A stretch of 64,000 bases of DNA from JAOUEA01 sp963825635 (GTDB lineage: Bacteria; Actinomycetota; UBA4738; HRBIN12): positions 124,001-188,000 of the forward strand of contig CAWGTU010000003.1 of NCBI GenBank assembly GCA_963825635.1, read 5' to 3'. This document shows, piece by piece, positions 6,892 to 19,259 of this stretch. The first letter of the stretch is position 1; each line of letters begins with the position of its first letter. The position numbers were made by a program, and so were the translations under genes. The notes under the pieces are model-generated. The model had not been told where the DNA came from, searched no databases, and saw nothing but the letters and a program-made list of their open reading frames with translations.

Positions 6892-7671
6892 TCAGCCGGC
6901 GAGCGAGCCCGCGAAGATCTGCCAGGCGAGCACCGACTTCGCTGTCAGGCTGAGCACGAGGTAGGCCTTCTCGCCGAACGCGTAGTCGGTCCAGCGACCG
7001 ACCCCCCGGTACTGGAGCCACTGATTCAGCCCGAAGCTGAAGAAGAAGACGAATTGCGCGACGACGATGCCGTAGACGAAGCCCGGCACGGTCGACGAGC
7101 CGACGATGTTCACGGCGACGACGACCCACGGCGCGAGACCGACGATGGTGCCGAACCAGAACGGCAGCATCGTCGTCGAGGAGCGGCCCGGCGGGTTCAT
7201 CGCCTCCTCGATCCAGCCGAACAGGATCATCGCCACGTTCGCTCCGGCGATCGCGATCACGGCGCTGATCGAGGTGGTCCCCGAGTAGAAGTTGATGAGC
7301 ACGATCATCAGCGTCGCGCTGAACGCGTACTCCACCCAGCGGAACCTGTTGATGCCGCGGCGTAGGTCGCGCTCGTACGTGCCTCTCCCGACGGTCGCGG
7401 TGAGCAGATGATCGACCGCCGCGAGACCGAGGAACGCGGCGACGGCCCAGCCGATCCTCACGTCGAACAGCGTCTCGGGAGCCGGGATCGGCGCACCCGG
7501 CGGGCCGTCGGGGAACGACGACGTCACCGCGATCGCGAAGTCGTCTGCGAGCAGCAGCACCGCCACCGCCTGGGCGAGGTGGAGCACCGTGAGGCCGAGG
7601 TTCCACCGGCGCAGGTTCTGCAGGCGTGCGTCGGTGACACCGGTGGCGACGACGTTGGCGTCGGCGGGCAT
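6892..7671 (-). CDS. heliorhodopsin
   Basis: Seven-helix retinal protein of 259 residues. The last helix, LSLTAKSVLAWQIFAGSL, carries the Schiff-base lysine K245. RWVEYAFS supplies the counterion glutamate E114. His31 (LHLAQ) and His88 (DHLL) match the conserved inner-cavity histidines, and ILFGWIEE and VPGFVYGI are family landmarks. Length and residue layout agree with heliorhodopsin 48C12, the family type member, in which the N terminus faces the cytoplasm and no ion pumping was found. The ATG at 7671 follows a TAGCAT -10 by 6 bases. No retinal or carotenoid gene is in the window. It is convergent with the doxX-like gene in a redox-sensing neighbourhood, so a light or oxidative-stress role is plausible but inferred. 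Confidence 0.95.
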   Translation of the reverse strand: MPADANVVATGVTDARLQNLRRWNLGLTVLHLAQAVAVLLLADDFAIAVTSSFPDGPPGAPIPAPETLFDVRIGWAVAAFLGLAAVDHLLTATVGRGTYERDLRRGINRFRWVEYAFSATLMIVLINFYSGTTSISAVIAIAGANVAMILFGWIEEAMNPPGRSSTTMLPFWFGTIVGLAPWVVVAVNIVGSSTVPGFVYGIVVAQFVFFFSFGLNQWLQYRGVGRWTDYAFGEKAYLVLSLTAKSVLAWQIFAGSLAG

Positions 7672-7677
7672 GGCTCG

Positions 7678-7683
7678 ATGCTA
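7678..7683 (-). promoter_or_regulatory. -10 element of a leaderless promoter for heliorhodopsin
   Basis: On the minus strand TAGCAT ends 6 bases before the ATG at 7671, with no Shine-Dalgarno sequence. Confidence 0.5.
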
Positions 7684-7736
7684 GGTGAGCGGTCTCGTCA
7701 CCGTCGCGGCGAGGAGCGCATGCATAGGTTCGTTCG

Positions 7737-10445
<2,709 letters not shown>

Positions 10446-10577
10446 AGGTGCATCAGTCCTTCCGCATGATGGGGTGCCTCCATCCTCCCATGCGGGCCCA
10501 TCGGTCCGAGAACCGATCGAGCCCGGCGACCCGCTCGAGGGGACATCGACACGGGCCTCGAGACGCGCCCTCTCGCC

Positions 10578-10583
10578 TACCCT
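10578..10583 (+). promoter_or_regulatory. possible -10 element for the broken GNAT gene
   Basis: TACCCT ends 9 bases before the GTG at 10593; slightly long spacing compared with the other leaderless promoters here. Confidence 0.3.
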
Positions 10584-10592
10584 TGGGCGCAC

Positions 10593-11174
10593 GTGACTTC
10601 ACCCCTGCTCCGTTCAGCGACCCCAGACGACGTCGAGGCGATCGACGCCCTGATGAAGGCATCGATCCGGGCGCTCTCCCGGCGGCGTACGACAGGCTGA
10701 GACGGAGGCGAGCGTCCGCTACATCGGGAGCGTCGACCGCTCGTTGATCGACGACGGCACGTACTTCGTCGTCGAAGCGGGCGGCGAGATCGTTGCCTGC
10801 GGCGGCTGGAGCCGACGAGACAAGCTCTACACGGGATCGGGTGAGAGCGTGGATGACGCGAGGCTCCTCGACCCGGCAACGCAAGCCGCACGGATCCGTG
10901 CGATGTTCGCGCGCGGCGACTGGACGCGGCGTGGCCTCGGCACCCTCGTGATGGAAGCGTCAGAGACGCGGCGGCGGCGGAAGGGTTCCACAGCATGGCT
11001 CTGATGTCGACGATGCCAGGACTCCCCGTGTACGAGCGTCACGGCTTCGTCGTCACCGAACGCGTCGAAATCGTCATGCCCGACGGAACCGCCATCGCCG
11101 GCGCTGCCATGGAGAAGGCCATCCCACTGGATGTCCCGTCTACGCTCCCTCCTCGGCAGCCCGGACCGCCTTGA
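10593..11174 (+). pseudogene. GNAT-family N-acetyltransferase, broken by frameshifts
   Basis: The three-frame remnant reads as a complete GNAT enzyme: SATPDDVEAIDALMKASIR, then FVVEAGGEIVACGGWSRRDK, the acetyl-CoA loop region GDWTRRGLGTLVMEASE, and finally SMALMSTMPGLPVYERHGF. Going through it needs at least three one-base frame changes, near 10675, near 10700 and in the GCG-repeat run near 10970. The codons on both sides remain under clear protein constraint, which suggests either a very recent pseudogene or indel errors in the assembly. The 3' end overlaps the convergent thioesterase by 35 bases. Substrate unknown; this GNAT type often acts on small amines, but nothing here decides it. Confidence 0.7.
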
Positions 11175-11649
11175 CGGCCTCCGTGTGGGCGAGGCGGGCC
11201 GTGCGGCGGAGTTTGGCCTCGCGCTGACGGCGCTGCTCGACCTCGGTCTCAGCCACCAGCGGGGGCACGGGGCGCGGGTTCCCGTCGTCGTCGACCGCCA
11301 CGAACACGAGGTAGGCGGTGTTCACGTGGCGCATCGTGCCCGTGACCGGATCGTGCGCTTCGACGCGCACGCCGCACTCCATCGAGGTCCTTCCCACGTC
11401 GTTCACCGTGGCCTTCAGCACGAGCACGTCGCCGATGTGCACCGGTTCCAGGAACGAGAGCTCGTCGATCGCGACCGTGACGGCGAGCCCAGCGGCATGA
11501 CGGATCGCCGCGAGGCCCGCCGCGGTGTCGACGAGTCGCATCACGACCCCGCCGTGCACGGAGCCGGCGATGTTCACGTCGGTCGCCTCCATCAGCTGGG
11601 TCAGCTCGACGCGCGACTCGGCGACGGTCTTGGGCGTCAGCTCGGACAT
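11140..11649 (-). CDS. acyl-CoA thioesterase (hotdog fold, YciA/BFIT-like)
   Basis: A 169-residue single hotdog domain that hydrolyses acyl-CoA to free acid and CoA. The hallmark helix and loop are visible as NIAGSVHGGVVMRLVDTAAGLAAIRHA, read in two parts around GGVV, followed by the beta strands DELSFLEPVHIGDVLVLKATV and VEAHDPVTGTMRHVNTAYLVFVAVD. The C-terminal 25 residues are charged and helical. The start is the ATG at 11649 because it sits 7 bases downstream of a TACGAT -10 box; the longer open frame upstream overlaps the divergent lipoprotein. Chain-length preference is unknown. Confidence 0.85.
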   Translation of the reverse strand: MSELTPKTVAESRVELTQLMEATDVNIAGSVHGGVVMRLVDTAAGLAAIRHAAGLAVTVAIDELSFLEPVHIGDVLVLKATVNDVGRTSMECGVRVEAHDPVTGTMRHVNTAYLVFVAVDDDGNPRPVPPLVAETEVEQRRQREAKLRRTARLAHTEAVKAVRAAEEGA

Positions 11650-11656
11650 GGTGCGC

Positions 11657-11662
11657 ATCGTA
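11657..11662 (-). promoter_or_regulatory. -10 element of a leaderless promoter for the thioesterase
   Basis: Minus-strand TACGAT lies 7 bases before the ATG at 11649; it is divergent from the lipoprotein promoter at 11696. Confidence 0.5.
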
Positions 11663-11695
11663 CGCCGGGCTGCCCGGCCCGGGTGCACGCGCGGG

Positions 11696-11701
11696 TAGCA
11701 T
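11696..11701 (+). promoter_or_regulatory. -10 element of a leaderless promoter for the lipoprotein
   Basis: TAGCAT ends 6 bases before the GTG at 11708. Confidence 0.5.
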
Positions 11702-11707
11702 CGGCCG

Positions 11708-12475
11708 GTGCGACGACTCGTCTTCCCCCTGATGCTCACACTCGCCCTCTCGGCGACCGCGTGCGGAGGGTCTGCGAGGGGGCCGATCGCGACCGATCCG
11801 CCTGCCGAGGGCGAGCTGCCGTCCGTCACGGCGGCTCCGAGCGTGAGCGACGAGCCGTCGCCGATGGTGACGCCGTCCCCGTCGCCGGCCGAGATCCCCG
11901 ACGGCGTGCCGGCATCCTTCGACGAGGACGTGCGTGGACGCGACCTCCCCCTCGAGGAGTTGATCCCGCCGGGCGACGAGGTCACCGGCGTCGACCGGGC
12001 GAAGACCACCGGCGGGGAGGCCGTCGTGATCGCGTTCGCCACGCCGGGGGGCGACCCCTTCTCACAGGCTCGCGGGTACGTAGTGTGGCGCCGCGAGCCC
12101 GGCGCCGACCCCCCCTGGCGCGCGGTCTACGGGCTCGCCCACGGCAAGCGCGACGGCGTGCTCGCCATCTCGGCCGACGTGACCGACCTCACCGGGGACA
12201 CGTCGGCCGACGCGTTGATCCGCGAGGAGACGGGCGGCACGGGGGCGTGTGCCATCTACCGGGTCGTCGACCTCGCCGCCGGCGCTCCGCTCTGGAAGCG
12301 CTCGGTCTGCGACGCCGAGATCCAGCCGAACCCCGATCCGATCGGCTTGTACGAGGTCGCGCGCGTGTACGGGCCCGACGACCCCCACTGCTGCCCCAGC
12401 GCGATCCGCGAGCGCGTGCTCACGTGGGACGGCGAGCGCTTCGCGGCGGTCTCCGTCGAGACGACGCCGCTCTAG
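11708..12475 (+). CDS. exported lipoprotein of unknown function
   Basis: A 255-residue protein. It starts with a basic n-region and hydrophobic core ending in a lipobox (LSATAC, Cys19), then a Pro/Ser/Glu-rich linker of about 50 residues (to roughly residue 75). A globular domain follows with four cysteines, including GACAIYRV, KRSVCDAEI and HCCPS, which probably form disulfides outside the cell. The phrase VYGPDDPHCCPSAIRERVLTWDGERF resembles the C-terminal part of secreted proteins often annotated as LppP/LprE-like in actinobacteria, but I do not recognise the family with confidence. Its TAG stop lies inside the inverted repeat at 12470. Confidence 0.65.
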   Translation: MRRLVFPLMLTLALSATACGGSARGPIATDPPAEGELPSVTAAPSVSDEPSPMVTPSPSPAEIPDGVPASFDEDVRGRDLPLEELIPPGDEVTGVDRAKTTGGEAVVIAFATPGGDPFSQARGYVVWRREPGADPPWRAVYGLAHGKRDGVLAISADVTDLTGDTSADALIREETGGTGACAIYRVVDLAAGAPLWKRSVCDAEIQPNPDPIGLYEVARVYGPDDPHCCPSAIRERVLTWDGERFAAVSVETTPL

Positions 12476-12492
12476 TCTGGCCCAGACTAGAG
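12470..12492. repeat. inverted repeat with CTAGTCTG/CAGACTAG arms, copy 1
   Basis: Ten-bp perfect arms around a 3-base centre (GCC). It embeds the TAG stop of the lipoprotein gene and precedes the nurA-herA-sbcDC operon. The same 8-base core arms with a different centre recur at 31795-31815, also over a TAG stop. It could be a terminator or an operator. Confidence 0.6.
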
Positions 12493-12528
12493 GCGCGTGG
12501 CTTCCGCGGAGGTGTCGGGGGGCACGGG

Positions 12529-12534
12529 TACGAT
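12529..12534 (+). promoter_or_regulatory. -10 element of a leaderless promoter for the nurA-herA-sbcDC operon
   Basis: TACGAT ends 7 bases before the ATG at 12542, 37 bases downstream of the inverted repeat at 12470-12492. Confidence 0.5.
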
Positions 12535-12541
12535 ACGCGCC

Positions 12542-13497
12542 ATGGCGCGCATCTTCGTCGAGGGTTGGGACCCCGACTACGGCACCCCGCTCGACCAGGA
12601 CGAAGCCCTCTCCCCCGCCGAAGGCTCCGTCGACACGAGCGTCGAGACCGACGACTGGGCGCCGATCGAGGGCCGCGACGACGGGGTCGATCGCATCGCC
12701 TTCGTCGACGGCGTCCGCCGCATCGACGCCCGGCTCACCCTCGACGACCCCGAGCACGGCCCGACCCCCGGCCTCGTCGGCACGTTCGCGGTCGGCGCCG
12801 TGGTCTGGGACCGCGAGGCCCGGCGCTCCGAGGTCGCCGACGTTCGGATCGAGCGGTGGGCGGTGCTCGCCGGTGGCAGCGGCGAGCAGATGCCCGCCGT
12901 CGACCTCGAGCCCGGGGTGGGCACGACCCGGGCCCCGGGCGACGACCCGAACCTGCTGATGATGGCCCTGCATTCGAAGATGCGCGACGCCGAGGGAGAG
13001 TGCGCCGAGTCGCTCTCGGCCCAGTGCGCGGTCATGGCCGACGGCCCGCTGAAGAAGATCCGCGAACACGCGACCGTGGGGTACGTGAAGACCCATCGCG
13101 TCACCTACCTCGAGCCGCCCCAGAGCGGCGTGATCGCCGAGCTCGCGCCGGGACAGCGTTCCCCGATGTTCTGCATCGCCGCGCAGACCCCGTACGCGCG
13201 CTACTCCTGGTACCTGCGACTCGCGATGCTGCAGGGCGGGCATTCCTGGACGGGAGTCGTGCGGTGCGAGACGTCGGGCCACCTGGCCCGCGACGAGGCC
13301 GCCACGATCGCGGATCGCACGGCTGCCGTGCTGCCGCTCGTGGCGAGCGAGCCTCACGTCGATCCGCGGGCGCCGCAGAACCTCGTGCCGATCGGAGCGC
13401 TCGAGCGCGAGCTGCGACACCGCATGGGCGATCGCGGGCTCGTGTACCGAGCGCTCCGCCACGCCGTCATGAGGCCCGAGTTACATCAGGAGGCGTC

Positions 13498-13501
<4 letters not shown>
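12542..13501 (+). CDS. nurA: NurA-like DNA-end nuclease
   Basis: Predicted 5'-3' nuclease of 319 residues acting with the HerA translocase on DNA ends. NurA features are the metal-binding Asp in FVDGVRRIDARL (about residue 57), a second acidic motif VMADGPLKK, the GYVKTHR segment, the YSWYLRLA strand followed by VVRCE, and the C-terminal PQNLVPIGALERELRHRMGD block that is typical of bacterial NurA homologues. The ATG at 12542 was chosen over an earlier in-frame GTG because it sits 7 bases after a -10 box. The stop overlaps the herA GTG by 4 bases. It is the first gene of a four-gene set with herA, sbcD and sbcC, which strongly supports a DNA-break resection role. Confidence 0.8.
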
Positions 13502-15240
<1,739 letters not shown>

Positions 15241-15257
15241 CGCCGCGCTCCCCCCGC

Positions 15258-16433
15258 ATGAAGATCCTCCACACGTCGGATTGGCACATCGGCCGCCGCC
15301 TCGGCCGGCACGACCGCACGCAGGAGTTCCGCGAGGTGCTGGACGAGGTCGTCGCGATCGCCGACGAGCGCGACGTCGACCTCGTTCTGGTCTCCGGCGA
15401 CGTGTTCGACCGGCCGATACCGCCCGTCGACGCCCTCGCGCTCGGCATCGACGCCCTGCTGCGGCTCGCCGAGCGTCGCCCGGTCGTCGTCGTCGCCGGC
15501 AACCACGACTCCCCCGACCTCTTCGAGGCGCTCGCGCCCCTGCTGCGCGACCAGGGCCGCGGGGTACACCTCGTCGGCACGATCAAGCGCCCCGACGCCG
15601 GCGGCGTGCTCGGGCCCGAGGCGCTCGGGGTCGACGCGGTGGTCGCGTGCTTCCCCTTCCTTCGGGAAGGCCGAGTCGTCGACTTCATGCGCGACGCCGG
15701 TGAGTGGTACGGCGAGTACGCGGGGCGCGTCGCGAAGGTCACCTCCGCCTACAACGAGGCCCTGGTGGCCCGCGCGGGCGGCTCGCTCGTGCCGATCCTG
15801 ATGGGCCACTTCCTCGTGGGCGGGGTGAAGGTCGACACGGGTGCGCCCCGAGGCGAGCGGGAGCTTCACATGGGCACCGCGTACACGGCTACGGCACAGG
15901 CGATCCCCCCGGGACCGCAGTACGTGGCGATGGGACACATCCACGCGCCGCAGCCCGTGCCGGGCGCGCCGGTGCCCGCGGAGTACGCGGGGTCGCTGCT
16001 CTGCCTCGACTTCGGCGAGGCGGGTGAGCACAAGCGCGTCGTCGTCGTCGACGTCGAGCCCGGGCGGCTGGCGACGATCGACTCGGTGCCGCTCACGAGT
16101 GGCCGTCCGCTCGAACGCGTGACCGGCACCTGGAGTGAGATCGAATCTCGCGGCGACGAGCTGCGCGGGTCATTCCTCGACCTCACGGTGCAGGTGGGCG
16201 GCGCCGACGCCGACCTCGCCCGCCGGGCGGCCGAGACGTTCCCCTTCCTGGTGAACGTGCGAGCGCTGCGCCCGGAGGGCCGACGCACGGAGCGGACTGA
16301 CGGCGCGGCCAGGCCGACCGACGAGGAGCTCTACGCCGAGTTCACGCGCCGTTCGACCGGCGAGGATCCGCCGCCCGAGCTGGTGGCGCTCTTCCGTGAA
16401 GTACTCGAGGACGCCGCCGATGCGACCGCTTGA
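15258..16433 (+). CDS. sbcD: exonuclease SbcD (Mre11 homologue)
   Basis: Metallophosphoesterase subunit of the SbcCD (Mre11-Rad50) nuclease, 391 residues. All phosphoesterase motifs are present: TSDWHIG (Asp8, His10), SGDVFDR, GNHDSPD, MGHFLVGG and MGHIHAPQP. A C-terminal capping domain (about 275-391) should contact SbcC. It is slightly shorter than the E. coli protein (about 400), within family range. It lies 17 bases after herA and overlaps the sbcC start by 14 bases, so stoichiometric co-translation with the ATPase is expected. Confidence 0.95.
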   Translation: MKILHTSDWHIGRRLGRHDRTQEFREVLDEVVAIADERDVDLVLVSGDVFDRPIPPVDALALGIDALLRLAERRPVVVVAGNHDSPDLFEALAPLLRDQGRGVHLVGTIKRPDAGGVLGPEALGVDAVVACFPFLREGRVVDFMRDAGEWYGEYAGRVAKVTSAYNEALVARAGGSLVPILMGHFLVGGVKVDTGAPRGERELHMGTAYTATAQAIPPGPQYVAMGHIHAPQPVPGAPVPAEYAGSLLCLDFGEAGEHKRVVVVDVEPGRLATIDSVPLTSGRPLERVTGTWSEIESRGDELRGSFLDLTVQVGGADADLARRAAETFPFLVNVRALRPEGRRTERTDGAARPTDEELYAEFTRRSTGEDPPPELVALFREVLEDAADATA

Positions 16434-18942
16434 ACTGAGGCTGAAGGGGTTCCGGTCCTACCGAGAGGAGACCGTGTTCGATTGGCGCGGCCGCCATCTG
16501 GTCGGCGTCGTCGGGCCGATCGGCGCCGGGAAGAGCTCGATCCTCGAGGCGATCGCGTTCGCGCTCTACGGCAAGACCCCGACGTTCGAGCGCGAGACGA
16601 AGTCGCTGATCAACCAGACGGCGAGCGAGTGCCACGTCGAGCTGCGCTTCGAGGTCGACGGCCAGGTGTGGCGAGCGACGAGGGGCCTCCGGCGCAAGGG
16701 AGCGTCGGGCCACCAGCTGCAGCGCCTCGAGTCCGACGAGCCCGACGCTCCCGTCCTGGAGCCGATCACGGGCGAGAAGCCGGTGCGCGAGCGGGTCGAG
16801 CGGTTGCTCGGCATGGACTTCGCGGCGTTCTGTCGCTCGGTGCTGCTCGCGCAGAACCGGTTCGCCGACTTCCTGAAGGCCACACCGAAGGAACGCAACG
16901 AGGTGTTGAAGGGTGTCTTCGGGTACGAGCGGTTCGACGGGGCGCTCGAGACCGCCAAACGGAGAGTGACCGCGGCGCAGCTGCTCCTGGAGTCGCTCGA
17001 TCGCGAGGGCTCCCAGCTCGCGTCGGCGCGCGAGCAGCTCGACGTGGCCGAACGGCGGCTCGTGGCCGCGACGGCGAGAGCCACCACGCTCGAAGCGGTC
17101 CGGGAGCCGTACGAACGAGCCACGACGTCGGCAGGCGAGGCGGCGCAGCGGGCGCGCGAGGCGGAGGCCGCACTCGAGCGGCTCGCCCGGATCACGTCGT
17201 CGCTGCCGGCTGCCGAGGAGATCGACGAGGTCGCCGACGTGGCGGAGGCGTCCGCGACGGCCGTCGAGCAGGCAGAGGAGGCCGTGGAACTCGCCGAGGC
17301 CGGCCGGGCAGACGCCGAAGCGGCCCATGCGGCCGTGGCGGAACGCGTCGGCGACCAGGTCGCCTTCGCATCGCTGGTGACCGAGCACGAACACCTCGTG
17401 GCCGCGGCCGAACGCGCCACGCGGGAGCGAGAGCAGGCCGACGCCGCAGCTCGCGAGGCCGCGGAGGGCGTCGAGCAGCTCGGTACCGTGCGCGAACGGG
17501 TGACCGCGGCCCTCGGCGAGGCCGAACGCGCACTCGTCGCCGCGGGCGCGACGGTCGCCGACGCCGAGCTGGCCCTGCACGCTGCCCGTCATGCGGACAT
17601 GGCCCGCACCCTCCGCACCGAGCTCGTGGCCGGGGAGCCGTGTCCCGTCTGCGAACAGGCGGTGGTGACGATCCCGAAGGCTGGACGAGCGCCTGCGATC
17701 GCGAGTGCCGAGCGGGCGCTCGAACGCGCACGTCGCGATGAGTCGACGGCCCGGGACGCGCATCGCTCGGCGGCCGCCGAGGCCGCCGGCGCCGATGAGC
17801 GACTCGGGTCGGCAAGGGACCGAGCCGCCGAACGTGCGCTCGGCCTCGAACGGGCGGATGAGGCCCTGCGCGCAGCCGATGCAGCCCTCGCCGCGGCGCA
17901 GAGCGAGCTCGTCGATCGACTGGGAGAGGGCGACCCTCGGGCGCTGCTCGAGGAGCGGACGCACGATCTGGCCGAAGCATCCGCCGCCGTGGAACGCGCG
18001 AACACCGCGGCTGCCGACTCGAGGGCGGCCCTGGATCGTGCCCGGCGCCTCGGGGAGGAAGGCCGGTCTCGCCTGACCATGCTCGCGAACAGGATCGCCT
18101 CGGTCTGGGGATCGCTCGGCCAGCCCCACGATGTGGCAGCCGACGCCGCCGCGGTGAGGGCGGCGTTCGTCGAGGCGGGAGAGACCCTGATCGACAGCCA
18201 CGAGCAGGCTCGCGCCGCGCTGGCCGCATCTCGCCGGGAGTCCCAGCAGGCGGCTACGGCGATGCGCACACTGCTCGGCGACGCGGGGCTCGGACCCGAG
18301 GAGGACCTCACGATGGCCTTGGCGACCGCCTCGGCGGAACGGGGCGCGGCCGAGGAGCAGGTCAGGAGCCTCCGGGCCACGATCGATGCCGGCGCCCACC
18401 TCGCCGACCGGATCGCGACGGTCCGCGCGGACCATGCTCTCGCGAGCCGTCTCGTGGCGGACCTGCAACCCTCGCGATTCCTGGCGTTCCTGTTGGAGGA
18501 GGAGCGCGAGGCACTCGCCGACCTCGGCAGCCTGCACTTCGAGGAGCTCTCGGGCAACGCTTACCGGTTCACCGAGGACGACCGGTTCGAGATCCTGGAC
18601 ATGAACGCTGCGGGCACGGAGCGGCGGGCCGACAGCCTCTCGGGCGGGGAGACATTCCTGGCCTCGCTGGCGTTGGCGCTCGCGCTCGCCGAGATGGTGG
18701 CACGAGGCGGAGGCAGGCTCGACGCGTTCTTCCTCGACGAGGGGTTCGGCTCGCTCGACCCCGAGCACCTCGACCGGGCGATGGACGGCATCGGCCGGCT
18801 CGTAGCGAACGATCCCCGCCGCCTCGTCGTGCTCGTGAGCCACGTGGAGCAGATGCGCGAGACGCTGGAGGACCTCATCGTGCTCGACAAGCACGACCTC
18901 ACCGGCGACACGGTGGTCGTGGCCGGCGCCACGCTCACGTAG
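16420..18942 (+). CDS. sbcC: exonuclease SbcC (Rad50 homologue)
   Basis: SMC-like ATPase of 840 residues partnering SbcD. The N-terminal lobe has Walker A GPIGAGKSS (about 33-41). Two long alanine/glutamate-rich coiled coils flank a zinc hook CPVC (Cys408, Cys411). The C-terminal lobe has signature DSLSGGET (about 738-745) and Walker B FFLDEGFGSLD (about 768-778). At 840 residues it is a short-coil member of the family. The ATG at 16420 was chosen because MRPLELRLKGFRSY is the canonical SbcC N terminus. The last 22 bases of the gene, including the stop, are the first unit of a 26-bp tandem repeat. Confidence 0.94.
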   Translation: MRPLELRLKGFRSYREETVFDWRGRHLVGVVGPIGAGKSSILEAIAFALYGKTPTFERETKSLINQTASECHVELRFEVDGQVWRATRGLRRKGASGHQLQRLESDEPDAPVLEPITGEKPVRERVERLLGMDFAAFCRSVLLAQNRFADFLKATPKERNEVLKGVFGYERFDGALETAKRRVTAAQLLLESLDREGSQLASAREQLDVAERRLVAATARATTLEAVREPYERATTSAGEAAQRAREAEAALERLARITSSLPAAEEIDEVADVAEASATAVEQAEEAVELAEAGRADAEAAHAAVAERVGDQVAFASLVTEHEHLVAAAERATREREQADAAAREAAEGVEQLGTVRERVTAALGEAERALVAAGATVADAELALHAARHADMARTLRTELVAGEPCPVCEQAVVTIPKAGRAPAIASAERALERARRDESTARDAHRSAAAEAAGADERLGSARDRAAERALGLERADEALRAADAALAAAQSELVDRLGEGDPRALLEERTHDLAEASAAVERANTAAADSRAALDRARRLGEEGRSRLTMLANRIASVWGSLGQPHDVAADAAAVRAAFVEAGETLIDSHEQARAALAASRRESQQAATAMRTLLGDAGLGPEEDLTMALATASAERGAAEEQVRSLRATIDAGAHLADRIATVRADHALASRLVADLQPSRFLAFLLEEEREALADLGSLHFEELSGNAYRFTEDDRFEILDMNAAGTERRADSLSGGETFLASLALALALAEMVARGGGRLDAFFLDEGFGSLDPEHLDRAMDGIGRLVANDPRRLVVLVSHVEQMRETLEDLIVLDKHDLTGDTVVVAGATLT

Positions 18943-19097
18943 GAGTGGCCGGCGCCACGCTCACGTAGGAGTGGCCGGCGCCACGCTCACGTAGGAGTGG
19001 CCGGCGCCACGCTCACGTAGGAGTGGCCGGCGCCACGCTCAGGTAGGAGTGGCCGGCGCCACGCTCAGGTAGGAGTGGCCGGCGCCACGCTCAGGTA
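18921..19097 (+). repeat. 26-bp tandem repeat derived from the sbcC 3' end
   Basis: Six full units start at 18921, 18947, 18973, 18999, 19025 and 19051, and a partial seventh at 19077. Each unit begins GGCCGGCGCCACGCTCA and ends GTAGGAGT; the first encodes the sbcC C terminus AGATLT and its stop. Units 1-4 have CAC and units 5-7 have CAG at one position, otherwise they are identical. Because 26 is not a multiple of 3 and the first unit holds the stop, the copies are non-coding. The rest of the 317-base gap (19098-19259) holds no gene that I can see, only the ribosome site of the next gene. Confidence 0.95.
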
Positions 19098-19259
19098 ACG
19101 GGCGGGCCGGCGAATGCCGGGCGGCGCGCGTGCGGCCTAAGGCGTCAGGACCCGTCCGACCGGCCGATGACAACTCCGCCGAGACCGACTGAACCCCGGA
19201 GCTCGCCCTGCCGATAACCCACCCACGCAGACCAGACCCGAACCCTGCCAGGAGCTCGA

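Noticed and set aside
7723..7734. Shared 12-mer TGCATAGGTTCG at 7723 and 59391 as a regulatory site
   Set aside because: It is short and present twice in unrelated settings with no dyad symmetry, so chance cannot be excluded.
18921..19097. CRISPR array
   Set aside because: The 26-bp units are directly adjacent with no unique spacers and begin inside sbcC, and no cas genes are present.
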